Below, one piece after another: positions 21,721-32,544 of a DNA stretch of 32,671 nucleotides (position 1 is the first letter of the stretch; each line of letters begins with the position of its first letter). A program made the position numbers and the translations under genes. The DNA lies in the NCBI GenBank assembly GCA_013140695.1, contig JABFSI010000100.1, positions 1 to 32,671 on the forward strand, read 5' to 3'. The stretch is from Sideroxydans sp. GTDB taxonomy: Bacteria; Pseudomonadota; Gammaproteobacteria; Burkholderiales; Gallionellaceae. The notes under the pieces are model-generated. The model searched no databases. It saw nothing but the letters and a program-made list of their open reading frames with translations, and had not been told where the DNA came from.

Positions 21721-23730
21721 ATGGCGACTCCGAAACAAACTAAATCTACTCCTGTTGCTAAAGCAGCGCCTGCGAAGGCTGCTCCCGTCAAGGAGGTGTT
21801 GCCTGTGGCTAAACCGGCCGCCAAGCAAACTGCGAAAGACAAAGCCGCAGCGGCTGCCGCTGTGGTGGCGATGACCGATCCCGCGCAAGATATTGAAGCG
21901 CGTCGCACGCGGTTGAAAGCACTGATTTTGTTGGGTAAGGAACGCGGCTATTTAACCTACGCCGAAATTAACGACCATCTACCTGAAATGCTTGAAGTCG
22001 AGCAGGTGGAAGGTGTTGTGAGCATGATTAACGATATGGGCATCACGGTGTGCGACGTGGCACCTGATACTGAATCATTGGGTATGACGGAAGTAGCGCC
22101 CCCTGTCGCCGATGAAGATGCGGCTGCGGAAGCGGAAGCGGCCATCTCTACGGTTGAATCCGAGTTTGGTCGTACCACTGACCCTGTGCGTATGTACATG
22201 CGCGAAATGGGCGTGGTGAATTTGCTGACACGTCAGGACGAAATCGAAATCGCCAAGCGTATCGAAGACGGTTTGAAGCACATGATCATGGCGATTTCTG
22301 CCTGTCCTGCAACCATTGCTGAAATTTTGATGTTGGCGGAAAAAGTACGCGCCGACCAACTCAAAATTGATGAAGTGATTGATGGTTTTGTAGAGCCTGA
22401 AGTCGAAGCGCAAGTGGAAGAAGAAGACGACGAAGAGGAAGAAGAAGTCGAGGCCGCAGAGGAAGAAGAGGAAGACGAGGCCGCCACCGCTGCGGCCGCT
22501 GCAGCGAATCTGGCGCAACTTAAGATTGATGCGCTGGTGCGCTTTGACATCATCGGCGATTTATTTGCGAAACTGGGTAAGTCGTATGAAAAGCATGGTT
22601 ATCGCAGCAAGCAATACGACAAGTTACAAGAGCAAATTTCGGATGAATTAATGCAGCTGCGCTTTGCTGCCAAGCAGGTGGATGCCTTGTGCGACACTAT
22701 GCGAGGTTTGGTGGAAGAAGTGCGTGGATGTGAACGTTCCATTCAAGAATTTTGCGTGACTAAATCGCACATGCCTCGCCCTCACTTCATCAAAGTTTTC
22801 CCACAAAATGAGCAAAATTTGGATTGGGTGAAGCAAGAGATTGGTGCGAAAAAGCCTTACAGCGATGCCCTAGTGCGTCACCACCACGCGATTGTTGAGC
22901 AACAAAAAAAGATGATTGCACTGCAACAGCGCGTGGGCATTCCCATCCTTGATCTGAAAGACATCAACAAACAAATGACCAACGGCGAAGCGAAAGCACG
23001 CCGTGCGAAGCGCGACATGATCGAGGCCAACTTGCGTCTCGTCATCTCCATCGCTAAAAAATACACCAACCGTGGATTGCAGTTCCTCGACCTCATCCAA
23101 GAAGGCAACATCGGCTTGATGAAGGCCGTGGATAAATTCGAATACCGTCGCGGCTACAAATTCTCGACCTACGCGACATGGTGGATCCGTCAGGCCATCA
23201 CCCGCTCCATCGCCGACCAAGCGCGCACCATCCGTATCCCAGTGCACATGATCGAGACCATCAACAAGATGAATCGTATCTCGCGCCAAATTTTGCAAGA
23301 GACGGGGGTGGATGCGGATGCAACCACGCTGTCTATCAAGATGGAAATGCCTGAAGACAAAATCCGCAAAATTTTGAAAATTGCAAAAGAGCCTATCTCC
23401 ATGGAAACCCCAGTGGGTGACGATGACGACTCACACTTGGGCGACTTCATCGAAGACGGCAACAGCCTCGCCCCTGTCGAAGCGGCCGTCTACGATAGCC
23501 TGCGTAACGTCACCAAAGATATCTTGGACTCGCTCACCGCGCGTGAAGCCAAAGTGCTGCGTATGCGTTTCGGTATCGAAATGAACACCGACCACACACT
23601 TGAAGAGGTCGGCAAACAATTCGATGTCACCCGCGAACGTATCCGCCAGATCGAAGCCAAGGCACTGCGCAAACTGCGTCACCCTTCACGCTCCGAGAAG
23701 CTCAAGAGCTTCCTCGACGGCGAGAGCTAA
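21721..23730 (+). CDS. rpoD: RNA polymerase primary sigma factor (sigma-70)
   Basis: This is the housekeeping sigma factor, 669 residues. An Ala/Lys/Pro-rich tail (1-45) precedes region 1.1 (about 55-130, [26 protein letters not shown]). Region 1.2 has [21 protein letters not shown]. The non-conserved region contains a long Glu/Asp run at about 227-257 and an Ala stretch. Region 2 has [20 protein letters not shown] and [20 protein letters not shown]; region 3 has [13 protein letters not shown]; region 4 ends with [20 protein letters not shown] and [16 protein letters not shown]. The start at 21721 is the first ATG; an upstream TTG at 21706 is rejected. A weak or absent Shine-Dalgarno precedes it. 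It is the last protein gene of the macromolecular synthesis operon. Confidence 0.98.
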   Translation: MATPKQTKSTPVAKAAPAKAAPVKEVLPVAKPAAKQTAKDKAAAAAAVVAMTDPAQDIEARRTRLKALILLGKERGYLTYAEINDHLPEMLEVEQVEGVVSMINDMGITVCDVAPDTESLGMTEVAPPVADEDAAAEAEAAISTVESEFGRTTDPVRMYMREMGVVNLLTRQDEIEIAKRIEDGLKHMIMAISACPATIAEILMLAEKVRADQLKIDEVIDGFVEPEVEAQVEEEDDEEEEEVEAAEEEEEDEAATAAAAAANLAQLKIDALVRFDIIGDLFAKLGKSYEKHGYRSKQYDKLQEQISDELMQLRFAAKQVDALCDTMRGLVEEVRGCERSIQEFCVTKSHMPRPHFIKVFPQNEQNLDWVKQEIGAKKPYSDALVRHHHAIVEQQKKMIALQQRVGIPILDLKDINKQMTNGEAKARRAKRDMIEANLRLVISIAKKYTNRGLQFLDLIQEGNIGLMKAVDKFEYRRGYKFSTYATWWIRQAITRSIADQARTIRIPVHMIETINKMNRISRQILQETGVDADATTLSIKMEMPEDKIRKILKIAKEPISMETPVGDDDDSHLGDFIEDGNSLAPVEAAVYDSLRNVTKDILDSLTAREAKVLRMRFGIEMNTDHTLEEVGKQFDVTRERIRQIEAKALRKLRHPSRSEKLKSFLDGES

Positions 23731-23737
23731 GCCTTAC

Positions 23738-23814
23738 GGGCTGTTAGCTCAGTTGGTTAGAGCAGAGGACTCATAATCCTTTGGTCCGCGGTTCAAGTCC
23801 GCGACGGCCCACCA
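23738..23814 (+). tRNA. tRNA with CAU anticodon, probably tRNA-Ile2
   Basis: A 77-nt cloverleaf with encoded CCA. Acceptor GGGCTGT pairs with ACGGCCC (one G-T), D-arm GCTC/GAGC, anticodon stem GAGGA/TCCTT with loop CTCATAA (anticodon CAT at 23772-23774), and T-arm CGCGG/CCGCG. The sequence around the anticodon and T-arm (ACTCATAATC, TTGGTC, GGTTCAAGTCC) is closer to the E. coli ileX type, read as AUA after lysidine modification by TilS, than to elongator tRNA-Met. Initiator features are absent. Elongator Met remains possible. Confidence 0.93.
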
Positions 23815-23819
23815 AAAAT

Positions 23820-23851
23820 AAAAGCCTCGCATCACTGCGAGGCTTTTTGTT
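23820..23851 (+). terminator. Rho-independent terminator after the tRNA
   Basis: AAAGCCTCGCA (23821-23831), loop TCAC, TGCGAGGCTTT (23836-23846), then TTG. An 11-bp perfect stem that ends the rpoD-tRNA unit. Confidence 0.93.
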
Positions 23852-23871
23852 TGGCTCGTAGGCGTGATAGC

Positions 23872-24090
23872 TTATTTTTTCGGGTCGTATTTGAACGACA
23901 GCGCCACCCGCGCACGATAGGCAGAGACCTTGCCATCTTTCACCACCATATCCAACTTGATAATTTCCGCTACTCGTAAATCACGCAAAGTTTTGGATGC
24001 CTCGCTCACCGCGTTGGCGGCAGCATCTTCCCAAGATTTCTTACTCGTTCCTACAAGTTCGGTGATGCGATAAATGCTGTCTTTGGACAT
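23872..24090 (-). CDS. Dodecin family flavin-binding protein
   Basis: Dodecins are dodecameric hollow spheres that bind and buffer flavins. The 72-residue product MSKDSIYRITELVGTSKKSW with DAAANAVSEASKTLRDLRVAEI and a C-terminal strand YRARVALSFKYD matches the family in length and pattern. Trp20 in KSWEDAAANAV is at the position of the isoalloxazine-stacking residue. AAAGGAG lies upstream of the ATG at 24090. It is monocistronic and convergent with the tRNA unit. Confidence 0.93.
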   Translation of the reverse strand: MSKDSIYRITELVGTSKKSWEDAAANAVSEASKTLRDLRVAEIIKLDMVVKDGKVSAYRARVALSFKYDPKK

Positions 24091-24302
24091 GGTGTTCTCC
24101 TTTGGGTAGGTTGATTATTAAATCTGGATGCGTGATGCAGGTTTGTAAATTACGCTTAAGCGCGGCGCTACGCACTCAATTTTTTAGATGGCATGCAGTA
24201 CCGGTAAATGAGCGCACAAGAAGTGATAAATTTTTGACACGCAACCTAGCGCAGCGCAGACTGCCAACATTCACAACACGTGCAGTATTACAGGAGAAAA
24301 AG
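24091..24302. other. Divergent gap between dodecin and a small gene
   Basis: This gap of 212 bp has no gene. A TTGACA hexamer occurs at 24234-24239, but no acceptable -10 follows at the right distance. CAGGAGAAAA before 24303 is the ribosome site of the next gene. Confidence 0.5.
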
Positions 24303-24581
24303 ATGTCTAAGAAACGTTTTCATTGCCAAGCCGTCACCCATGCAGGTATTAAAAGTATCAGCATCACTGATGAAGAGCATCACTTTTGCATTACGTTAGA
24401 AGATGCGGGTACGCGATTAAATTTCCTCAAAGACAGTATTGCCCTCGGTAAATATCCCATTGCGATGGAGCTGGTGAATTCCTGTGCCAAGTTGATGACG
24501 GGCGCAACGGTGAAATATCACGTTACTCAACACGATGCGGAAAAGTTTCTGCATTCTTTGGATAAAGCACTGCATCATTAA
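24303..24581 (+). CDS. Uncharacterised 92-residue protein
   Basis: I do not recognise a family. From the ATG at 24303, with CAGGAG nine bases upstream, the product starts MSKKRFHCQAVTHAGIKSIS. It has a predicted beta-alpha pattern: strands near ISITDEEHHFCITLEDAGTR, a helix at about 46-66 (IALGKYPIAMELVNSCAKLM), a strand at VKYHVTQ and a C-terminal helix DAEKFLHSLDKALHH. It is rich in His and has three cysteines (residues 8, 29 and 61). It has no signal peptide or membrane helix. It stands alone between dodecin and slyX and ends in a very long perfect hairpin. The clear ribosome site and terminator suggest a real gene; its function is unknown. Confidence 0.75.
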   Translation: MSKKRFHCQAVTHAGIKSISITDEEHHFCITLEDAGTRLNFLKDSIALGKYPIAMELVNSCAKLMTGATVKYHVTQHDAEKFLHSLDKALHH

Positions 24582-24593
24582 ATGCGCCAGCCC

Positions 24594-24639
24594 ACCCAAT
24601 GAAAGAGCCGCGCAATCATGCGCGGCTCTTTCATTGGGT
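24594..24639. terminator. 21-bp perfect hairpin between convergent genes
   Basis: Arms 24594-24614 and 24619-24639 are perfectly complementary, with loop ATCA. The centre is AGAGCCGCGCA/TGCGCGGCTCT, with CTTTCATT on the right and AATGAAAG on the left. It can act as a terminator in both directions, for the gene at 24303 and for slyX. Confidence 0.88.
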
Positions 24640-24654
24640 AGCGACGACTACCCA

Positions 24655-24864
24655 TCAATAATGCGGCGGCCTTTCGTTCTCCAGCATGCCGCCGTCATTG
24701 CGGGTTGCGGAGAGTGATTGCATATTTTGCGCGAGGGATTGGCACATGGCCTCCAAGCGTTCTATTTTTTGTTGTTGTTGATACACGGTTTTGTTCAGCT
24801 CCTCCACGAGGTCTTCTTGGAAGCTGATTTTTGTTTCAATGTTAATAAGACGTTCTTCAATCAT
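24655..24864 (-). CDS. slyX: SlyX family protein
   Basis: This 69-residue all-helical coiled-coil protein matches SlyX, a widespread family of unknown function. It begins MIEERLINIETKISFQEDLVEEL and has NKTVYQQQQKIERLE, with Leu/Ile in heptads. It ends in ERPPHY, the usual PPHY C-terminus of SlyX. It lies 42 bp after the BepA-like protease gene on the same strand, so the two are probably co-transcribed. The ribosome site is weak. Confidence 0.92.
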   Translation of the reverse strand: MIEERLINIETKISFQEDLVEELNKTVYQQQQKIERLEAMCQSLAQNMQSLSATRNDGGMLENERPPHY

Positions 24865-24906
24865 GGCGTGAGTTTTTATTCAGTGGTTAGACGTGAAGAT
24901 GCGGTT

Positions 24907-26328
24907 TTATTTCTTTTTGCTGCGCTGGGCATCCAAAATTTCTCGATATTGCTTTAGCTCGGTCTCGATGGTGGAGAGCTGGTAATAGTCTTTACCCGCG
25001 AGTTTGGCGAGTTCGAGTTGTTCAATTGCAGCGCGTAAATTACCGTGAAGAATTTGGTAATACGACAGCACGTGGTGCGCTTCTTGGTGGCGGTTGAGTG
25101 CGGTGTAGTTGCGCGCTTGCAGTTCGTAGAGACGTGCGTCATTGCCGTTGATGTTGACCTGTTCATCAAGAAATTTAAGCGCGTCGTTGTATTGCTTGGC
25201 TTCGATGAGTGCTTCGGCATAGCTGTAAATGAGCGCGTGATGTGCGGGAAATTGTTTGAGCGCCTTGCGATAAAAATTGAGGGCGTCTTTGTCGCGATTG
25301 AGTTGTTTGAATTGCCCCGCCATTGTTTCAATGGTGGCGTTATGTGGGGCTTGTGCGTATAGCGTTTGGAACTCTTTGGTGGCCAGTTCAGTTTGCTTGT
25401 TGAGTAGCAGTGACAGAACTAATCCGTAACGTTGTGCAAGCGGATTGCCAAAACGTTGCTCACCGAGTGCGCCGTTAAAGTAAGTGATGGCATCGCTAGG
25501 GACGCTTTGCATGGCGCGAACTCGAGCACGCATGAGTTGAAAGTCCAGACTATCTGCAATCAGTTTGAAGGGAATCTGTTGTACGCGCCCATCCACATCG
25601 GCGATGCGGTCAGCGGTGAGTGGGTGGGTGCGTAGATAAGTTGGCGTATTGCCTTCGTGAATCTGCGTGGCTTTTTGCATGCGCTCAAAAAAGGCAGGCA
25701 TCGCGCGCGTATCAAACCCTGATTTTTCTAAAATACCCAAACCTATCCGATCGGCTTCTTTCTCGTGTTCACGTGTGAAATCGAGTTGGCGTTGCATCAT
25801 GCCACCTTGCGCGCCCACGATGGCCGCCGTGGCGGCTTGTGGGTTGTTACGTGCGGCAATAATGGCGACGGCGATGGCGGCCATGGCAGCGATGGAGTCG
25901 TATTGCTGTCCCGAAATCATGCGTGCTAAATGGTGTTGCGTGACGTGTGAGATTTCATGGCCGAGTACGGAAGCCAACTCGGATTCGCTTTGTGAAAGTT
26001 GAATGAGCCCCGTGTTCACGCCGATGAAGCCACCGGGCAAGGCGAAGGCGTTGATGGTGTTGTCATTGAGAATAAAAAATTCGAAAGGCTGGCTGGGTTC
26101 GCTGCTGTTGGCGACGAGTCGATTGCCTAGTTGATTGATGTAATCGTGCAGCTCGGGGTCATCCAGATAGGTATCGCTGGCTTGGATGCGCAACATGCTT
26201 TGTTCGCCAATCTGTCGTTCCATGCGCGGCGACACCACACTTTGAGAAATATCTCCCAAATCAGGAAGCCCATCAGCATTGGCTTGCAGCGGGAGAAGTA
26301 ACAGCAGAGAAGTTAAAATTTTGCGCAT
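24907..26328 (-). CDS. Periplasmic M48 metalloprotease with TPR domain (BepA-like)
   Basis: This 473-residue BepA/YfgC-type protein is known in E. coli to help assemble or degrade outer-membrane proteins at the BAM complex and LptD. The ATG at 26328 opens a signal peptide, MRKILTSLLLLLPLQANA, cleaved before DGLPDLGD. The M48 domain has the zinc motif HEISH (His124, Glu125, His128) and the third ligand in EHEKEADRIGL near 195. QFNINDNT-like FFILNDNTINAFALPGGFIGVNTGL precedes it. TPR repeats cover about 310-470 (NFYRKALKQFPAHHALIYSYAEALIEA). A longer frame up to 26520 would hide the signal peptide and is rejected. It diverges from the kinase gene over 96 bp. Confidence 0.93.
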   Translation of the reverse strand: MRKILTSLLLLLPLQANADGLPDLGDISQSVVSPRMERQIGEQSMLRIQASDTYLDDPELHDYINQLGNRLVANSSEPSQPFEFFILNDNTINAFALPGGFIGVNTGLIQLSQSESELASVLGHEISHVTQHHLARMISGQQYDSIAAMAAIAVAIIAARNNPQAATAAIVGAQGGMMQRQLDFTREHEKEADRIGLGILEKSGFDTRAMPAFFERMQKATQIHEGNTPTYLRTHPLTADRIADVDGRVQQIPFKLIADSLDFQLMRARVRAMQSVPSDAITYFNGALGEQRFGNPLAQRYGLVLSLLLNKQTELATKEFQTLYAQAPHNATIETMAGQFKQLNRDKDALNFYRKALKQFPAHHALIYSYAEALIEAKQYNDALKFLDEQVNINGNDARLYELQARNYTALNRHQEAHHVLSYYQILHGNLRAAIEQLELAKLAGKDYYQLSTIETELKQYREILDAQRSKKK

Positions 26329-26356
26329 GGCGGCTATGATAACACTCGCACTCAAG

Positions 26357-26370
26357 AGTTCCTGTGAACT
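26357..26370. promoter_or_regulatory. Small dyad between divergent bepA-like and kinase genes
   Basis: AGTTC-CTGT-GAACT is a perfect 5-bp-arm dyad in the middle of the 96-bp divergent region. A TATCAT hexamer on the minus strand (26341-26336) could be the -10 of the protease gene. It could be an operator; evidence is positional only. Confidence 0.3.
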
Positions 26371-26424
26371 GGACATAAGTGCATCAAACCCGCAAAATGC
26401 AAGCTCTGCAAGGCTTTGGCACAT

Positions 26425-27717
26425 ATGGATTCCATCGGCAAATATCAAATCGTAAAAGAAATTGGGCGCGGCGCAACCAGCACTGTGTATTTGGCGCGCG
26501 ACCCATTTAACGAGCAGCAAGTCGCACTCAAATTATTCGATCCCAACGTATTAAAAAATCGCGAAAGTGGAAAAGCTTTTCGCAAGTTATTGCAAACGGA
26601 GGCATCACTCGCGGGCAAACTTTCGCATCCGCACATCGTGAAAGTGTTTGATGCGGTGTTAGATGCGGATGAAAACTACATGGTGATGGAGTACATCGAA
26701 GGTGACACCTTGGAGCAGCACGGTGAGGTTGAACAATTACTGTCGCTCAATCGCATCGCTGAAATTGGCTACAAATGTTGCAAGGCGCTGGAGTACGCGC
26801 AGCATCAAGGGGTGATTCACCGTGATATTAAGCCAGCCAACATTTTGTTGTGCGGCGAAAGCGACATTAAAATTTCTGATTTTGGTGCGGCCTTGTTGGA
26901 GAACCAACAAGCCACGCAAGTGACGGGCGTGGGTTCGCCCGCGTACATGTCGCCCGAACAAATTGAGGACGGCACGCTTTCGCACCAGACGGACATCTAC
27001 TCATTGGGCGTCACGCTGTATCGCTTACTGACGGGGCGGCAGCCGTTTGAGGCGGCGAATAACTACAGCATGATTTACCAAGTACTCAATGTAGAGCCAC
27101 CTTTGCCCAGCACGTTTCGTACCGATTTGCCTCCCGTATTCGATAGCATCGTGCAACGTGCGATGCGTAAAGACATCGCACTGCGGTATCAAACTTGGGA
27201 AGAGTTTGCGAGTGACTTATCTACATTCTTGAACGACAGCACGCAGCAAGAAGAAGAAATTTTTGATACGAAAAAATTTAACACCGTGCGTGCTTTGGCC
27301 TTCTTCCAAGACTTTAATGATGTCGAGTTGTGGGAGGTGTTGCGTATTAGTGAGTGGCACCGAATCAATGCGGACGAGTCCATCATTGATGAAGGGGAAG
27401 AAGGGTTTAGTTTTTTTATTTTGGCGCAAGGCTCGGTACGCATCGTGAAGCAAGGCCGCACACTGGATGTATTGCACCCAGGCAGTTGTTTCGGAGAGAT
27501 GACGCACCATTCAGAACACGGCACAAGACGCTCCACGGATGTGATTGCTAAAACAGAAGTCATCGTGATTGAAATTGACCCAACCGTATTGGCGTTGTCT
27601 TCGAGCAATTGCAGATTACATTTTAGTGAAGCGTTTATTCGCATCTTGGTGAAGCGTTTATCCGCCTCTAACACGCGCGTGGTGCGTTTGCTATCGGATG
27701 ATGGCGCAGATGAATAA
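26425..27717 (+). CDS. Ser/Thr protein kinase fused to a cyclic-nucleotide-binding domain
   Basis: This 430-residue soluble Hanks-type kinase has a C-terminal cNMP-binding domain. Kinase features are complete: glycine loop GRGATSTV (14-21), Lys36 in VALKLF, Glu59, catalytic HRDIKPAN (132-139), DFG (152-154), SPAYMSPEQ (171-179) and DIYSLGVTLYRLLTG. A linker rich in Glu follows near 275. The cNMP domain spans about 295-405, with DEGEEGFSFFILAQGSVRIV and the phosphate-binding cassette CFGEMTHHSEHGTRRSTDV, which keeps FGE and Arg368/369. Unlike the PASTA kinases, there is no membrane helix. The start at 26425 is the first ATG; a TTG at 26416 adds MAH. Rhodanese and tusA follow 21 bp downstream. 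Substrate and ligand are unknown; regulation by cAMP or cGMP is an inference from the fold. Confidence 0.94.
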   Translation: MDSIGKYQIVKEIGRGATSTVYLARDPFNEQQVALKLFDPNVLKNRESGKAFRKLLQTEASLAGKLSHPHIVKVFDAVLDADENYMVMEYIEGDTLEQHGEVEQLLSLNRIAEIGYKCCKALEYAQHQGVIHRDIKPANILLCGESDIKISDFGAALLENQQATQVTGVGSPAYMSPEQIEDGTLSHQTDIYSLGVTLYRLLTGRQPFEAANNYSMIYQVLNVEPPLPSTFRTDLPPVFDSIVQRAMRKDIALRYQTWEEFASDLSTFLNDSTQQEEEIFDTKKFNTVRALAFFQDFNDVELWEVLRISEWHRINADESIIDEGEEGFSFFILAQGSVRIVKQGRTLDVLHPGSCFGEMTHHSEHGTRRSTDVIAKTEVIVIEIDPTVLALSSSNCRLHFSEAFIRILVKRLSASNTRVVRLLSDDGADE

Positions 27718-27738
27718 TTTTTAGTAGGGAGAAATAAC

Positions 27739-28056
27739 GTGGCGGAATTTAAGAATATAACGGCCGAAGAATTGCAGCATTTATTACCCAACAACAAAGT
27801 GCAACTGGTAGATGTGCGAACAGATGCGGAAATTGCACGTGGCCGTATTGTTGGCGCGCTGGCATTGCCCTTGCATTTATTGCCAATGCGTATGGGCGAT
27901 TTGGATGCGGCGCTGACTACGGTGTTCTATTGCCAAATGGGCGGGCGCTCGGCACAAGCTGCTGCTTTTGCGGCGGCGCAAGGTCATTCCGATGTATTCA
28001 ACCTGCAAGGCGGCATTACCGCTTGGGCACATTCAGGCGGAGAGGTCGTCGCATGA
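27739..28056 (+). CDS. Rhodanese-like sulfurtransferase
   Basis: This 105-residue single-domain rhodanese starts at GTG 27739, with AGGGAG 8-13 bases upstream. The active-site loop is CQMGGRS (Cys92 region: TVFYCQMGGRSAQAAAF). VQLVDVRTDAEIARGRIVGALALPL is the CH2A-type motif, and FNLQGGITAWAHSG is the usual ending. These enzymes carry a persulfide and pass sulfur to partners. The stop codon overlaps the tusA ATG (ATGA), so the two are translationally coupled and probably exchange sulfur. It follows the kinase gene in the same direction. Confidence 0.93.
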   Translation: MAEFKNITAEELQHLLPNNKVQLVDVRTDAEIARGRIVGALALPLHLLPMRMGDLDAALTTVFYCQMGGRSAQAAAFAAAQGHSDVFNLQGGITAWAHSGGEVVA

Positions 28057-28289
28057 GCGAGATGGCATTCGATGTGGAGTTGGATGTGCGGCAGCTGGCG
28101 TGTCCACTACCTATCCTGCGCGGCAAGAAAGTGTTGTCGCCGATGACGAGTGGTCAGGTGTTGAAAGTGATCGCAACAGACAAAGAAGCGCCTAAGGATT
28201 TTCAGGTGTTCTGCCGTCAGACGGGAAATGAGTTGCTGTCGTCAGAAGAAAAGGGCGACGAATTCATCTTCTTCATTCGTCGCCGCTAG
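28053..28289 (+). CDS. TusA-like sulfur carrier protein
   Basis: This 78-residue TusA/SirA-family carrier has its persulfide cysteine in LACPLPILRGKKVL (Cys16 region), followed by the LKVIATDKEAPKDFQVFCRQTGNELL strand-helix pattern. TusA-type proteins relay sulfur to tRNA thiolation, cofactor synthesis or sulfur oxidation. The overlap with the rhodanese gene suggests that the rhodanese loads it. It ends 5 bp before a dRS3-like hairpin that separates it from the convergent valS. Orthology to E. coli tusA itself is not certain, since several paralogues exist in sulfur-using betaproteobacteria. Confidence 0.92.
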   Translation: MSEMAFDVELDVRQLACPLPILRGKKVLSPMTSGQVLKVIATDKEAPKDFQVFCRQTGNELLSSEEKGDEFIFFIRRR

Positions 28290-28294
28290 TTCTT

Positions 28295-28320
28295 TCATTC
28301 CCGCGCAGGCGGGAATCCAG
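28295..28320 (+). repeat. dRS3-like palindromic repeat between tusA and valS
   Basis: ATTCCCGC-GCAG-GCGGGAAT flanked by TC and CCAG. It fills the whole 31-bp gap between the convergent tusA and valS stop codons and is the only single, unpaired copy in the window. Confidence 0.92.
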
Positions 28321-31275
<2,955 letters not shown>

Positions 31276-31356
31276 GTTCGTGCGGTATGTAGGGTTCAGC
31301 CGTGTGGCTTTTGAGGGGCGCGATTATACAGAACAGGCCGTCAGCTTGCGGCGGCT

Positions 31357-31809
31357 TCAGCTGGGGTCGTGCGGCGTTTTGAGTGCGTCGAGGATGAGTT
31401 GCGGCAGTTCGTGTTTTAACTCGGCGATGGCGCGTTCAACTGCGATTTGTTGCGCTTCCGCAAGATGCTGCGCCAGTTTTTGCGCCAGCACGTGTTCTAC
31501 GTATGACTCGACATGCTGCAACAAATACGGCGCGTCACTGCTTGGTGCAGGTGGGGTAGATTCGATTGTCACTGCGCTGGATTCGGTAAATGGTTCGGGT
31601 GCATTGCGCCACGCGGAAATTTCAACGGGGGCGGGCACGTCTGCCATGGCAAGCACAGGTTCAATGGCCGCATCTTCCTTAATCAATGCGGGGAGTTCGT
31701 CCACCGCCACCTCTATCACCTCGGTTAATACAGGGTACTCATGGATCTTTTCGTCCACTACGTCTGTAAGCACAGGCAAGTTGAGCGGAAAAGTTAGGGT
31801 ATCAGTCAT
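31357..31809 (-). CDS. DUF2486-like protein between holC and valS
   Basis: This 150-residue acidic protein of unknown function is typical of the holC-valS interval in betaproteobacteria. The N-terminal half holds repeated short motifs, LPVLTDVV (11-18), YPVLTEVI (25-32) and ELPALIKED (38-46), then a Pro/Ala-rich linker. The C-terminal part is a predicted amphipathic helix (YVEHVLAQKLAQHLAEAQQI, then AVERAIAELKHELPQLILDAL). Its ATG overlaps the holC stop (ATGA). The PVLTEVI motif resembles short docking peptides, but no partner can be named from sequence. The family name is from memory and moderately sure. Confidence 0.82.
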   Translation of the reverse strand: MTDTLTFPLNLPVLTDVVDEKIHEYPVLTEVIEVAVDELPALIKEDAAIEPVLAMADVPAPVEISAWRNAPEPFTESSAVTIESTPPAPSSDAPYLLQHVESYVEHVLAQKLAQHLAEAQQIAVERAIAELKHELPQLILDALKTPHDPS

Positions 31810-32231
31810 GTGCGTAATTTAGCCAAGTCGTGATGACCGATTTCGTAGCCACGGTCTTTGTAAAACTTAAAACGCAGACGACCTTGTTGGGCATCGGCTT
31901 CATCACGCCCCACAATTTCAATCACCCGTTCAAAGCGGCTGAAAAATTCGGTGCATTCAGTATGCAAGCTAATGAGTAATGCGGAGTGCGGAAAATTTTC
32001 ATCACATCCGATAACGATGGGCGCAGTCGACGCTTCTGCCTCGTGGTTGCGGCAATGGGGCAGGAATGCGGTAGCAGGGTAATGCCATAACAGTTTGTCC
32101 AGCTTATCCGCAGTGTCGTCGTTTGGCACATGCAACAACACGCGCAGACCGTTCTGCATGGCTTTGTGGCTCAGCTGACAAGCGGTGCGCAGCTTGTCTT
32201 CAGAGCCTGTATAGAAATCTACTTTGGTCAC
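31806..32231 (-). CDS. holC: DNA polymerase III chi subunit
   Basis: Chi links the clamp loader to single-strand DNA-binding protein. The 141-residue product starts MTKVDFYTGSEDKLRTACQL and has KAMQNGLRVLLHVPNDDTADKLDKLLWHY, then FLPHCR and the final RFKFYKDRGYEIGHHDLAKL, all typical of HolC. It is coupled to the next gene by an ATGA overlap. In related genomes a leucyl aminopeptidase gene often precedes holC; here the upstream region leads into an IS element instead. TATAAT on the minus strand at 32269-32264 is a good -10 for this gene. Confidence 0.94.
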   Translation of the reverse strand: MTKVDFYTGSEDKLRTACQLSHKAMQNGLRVLLHVPNDDTADKLDKLLWHYPATAFLPHCRNHEAEASTAPIVIGCDENFPHSALLISLHTECTEFFSRFERVIEIVGRDEADAQQGRLRFKFYKDRGYEIGHHDLAKLRT

Positions 32232-32263
32232 GGCTTTGAGGGGGAAGGATAAAAGGCGGGGTA

Positions 32264-32269
32264 ATTATA
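32264..32269 (-). promoter_or_regulatory. -10 element of the holC-valS promoter
   Basis: A perfect TATAAT on the minus strand about 32 bases before the holC start codon. The -35 region is not well matched. Confidence 0.55.
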
Positions 32270-32435
32270 ACAAAGGCATATTGTGAGCCGACTTTATGGG
32301 GTGTGTCCGTGGATGTGCGGCTCAGGTCTTGTGGGTGAAGTCGAAGGAAATTGGGGCGAGGGAAGTAATGTAGCTAATAACCCTGCAGAGTCATAGCGCT
32401 TCCTCGTCAACGAACGTTCAGAATATTTCGAGCCT

Positions 32436-32469
32436 GGCCCCTTTTGCAAGCGGGCCCCTTTTGCAAGCG
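32436..32469 (+). repeat. Exact 17-bp tandem duplication
   Basis: GGCCCCTTTTGCAAGCG is present twice in a row (32436-32452 and 32453-32469). It lies about 75 bp from the IS end, so it may be a slippage product or a trace of an earlier insertion or excision. Confidence 0.9.
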
Positions 32470-32544
32470 ACTGTTATTCGCGCTCGCCTTGGCATGGCTC
32501 AATTCCTTTTTGTTTCATGTCGCACCTTAAAAACAATTGGGCTC

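Noticed and set aside
22075..22518. 147-codon minus-strand frame rich in Phe
   Set aside because: It is antisense to the Glu/Asp run of rpoD; GAA/GAG read backwards gives TTC/CTC.
24234..24239. TTGACA as a promoter for the 92-residue gene
   Set aside because: No acceptable -10 hexamer lies 15-19 bp downstream.
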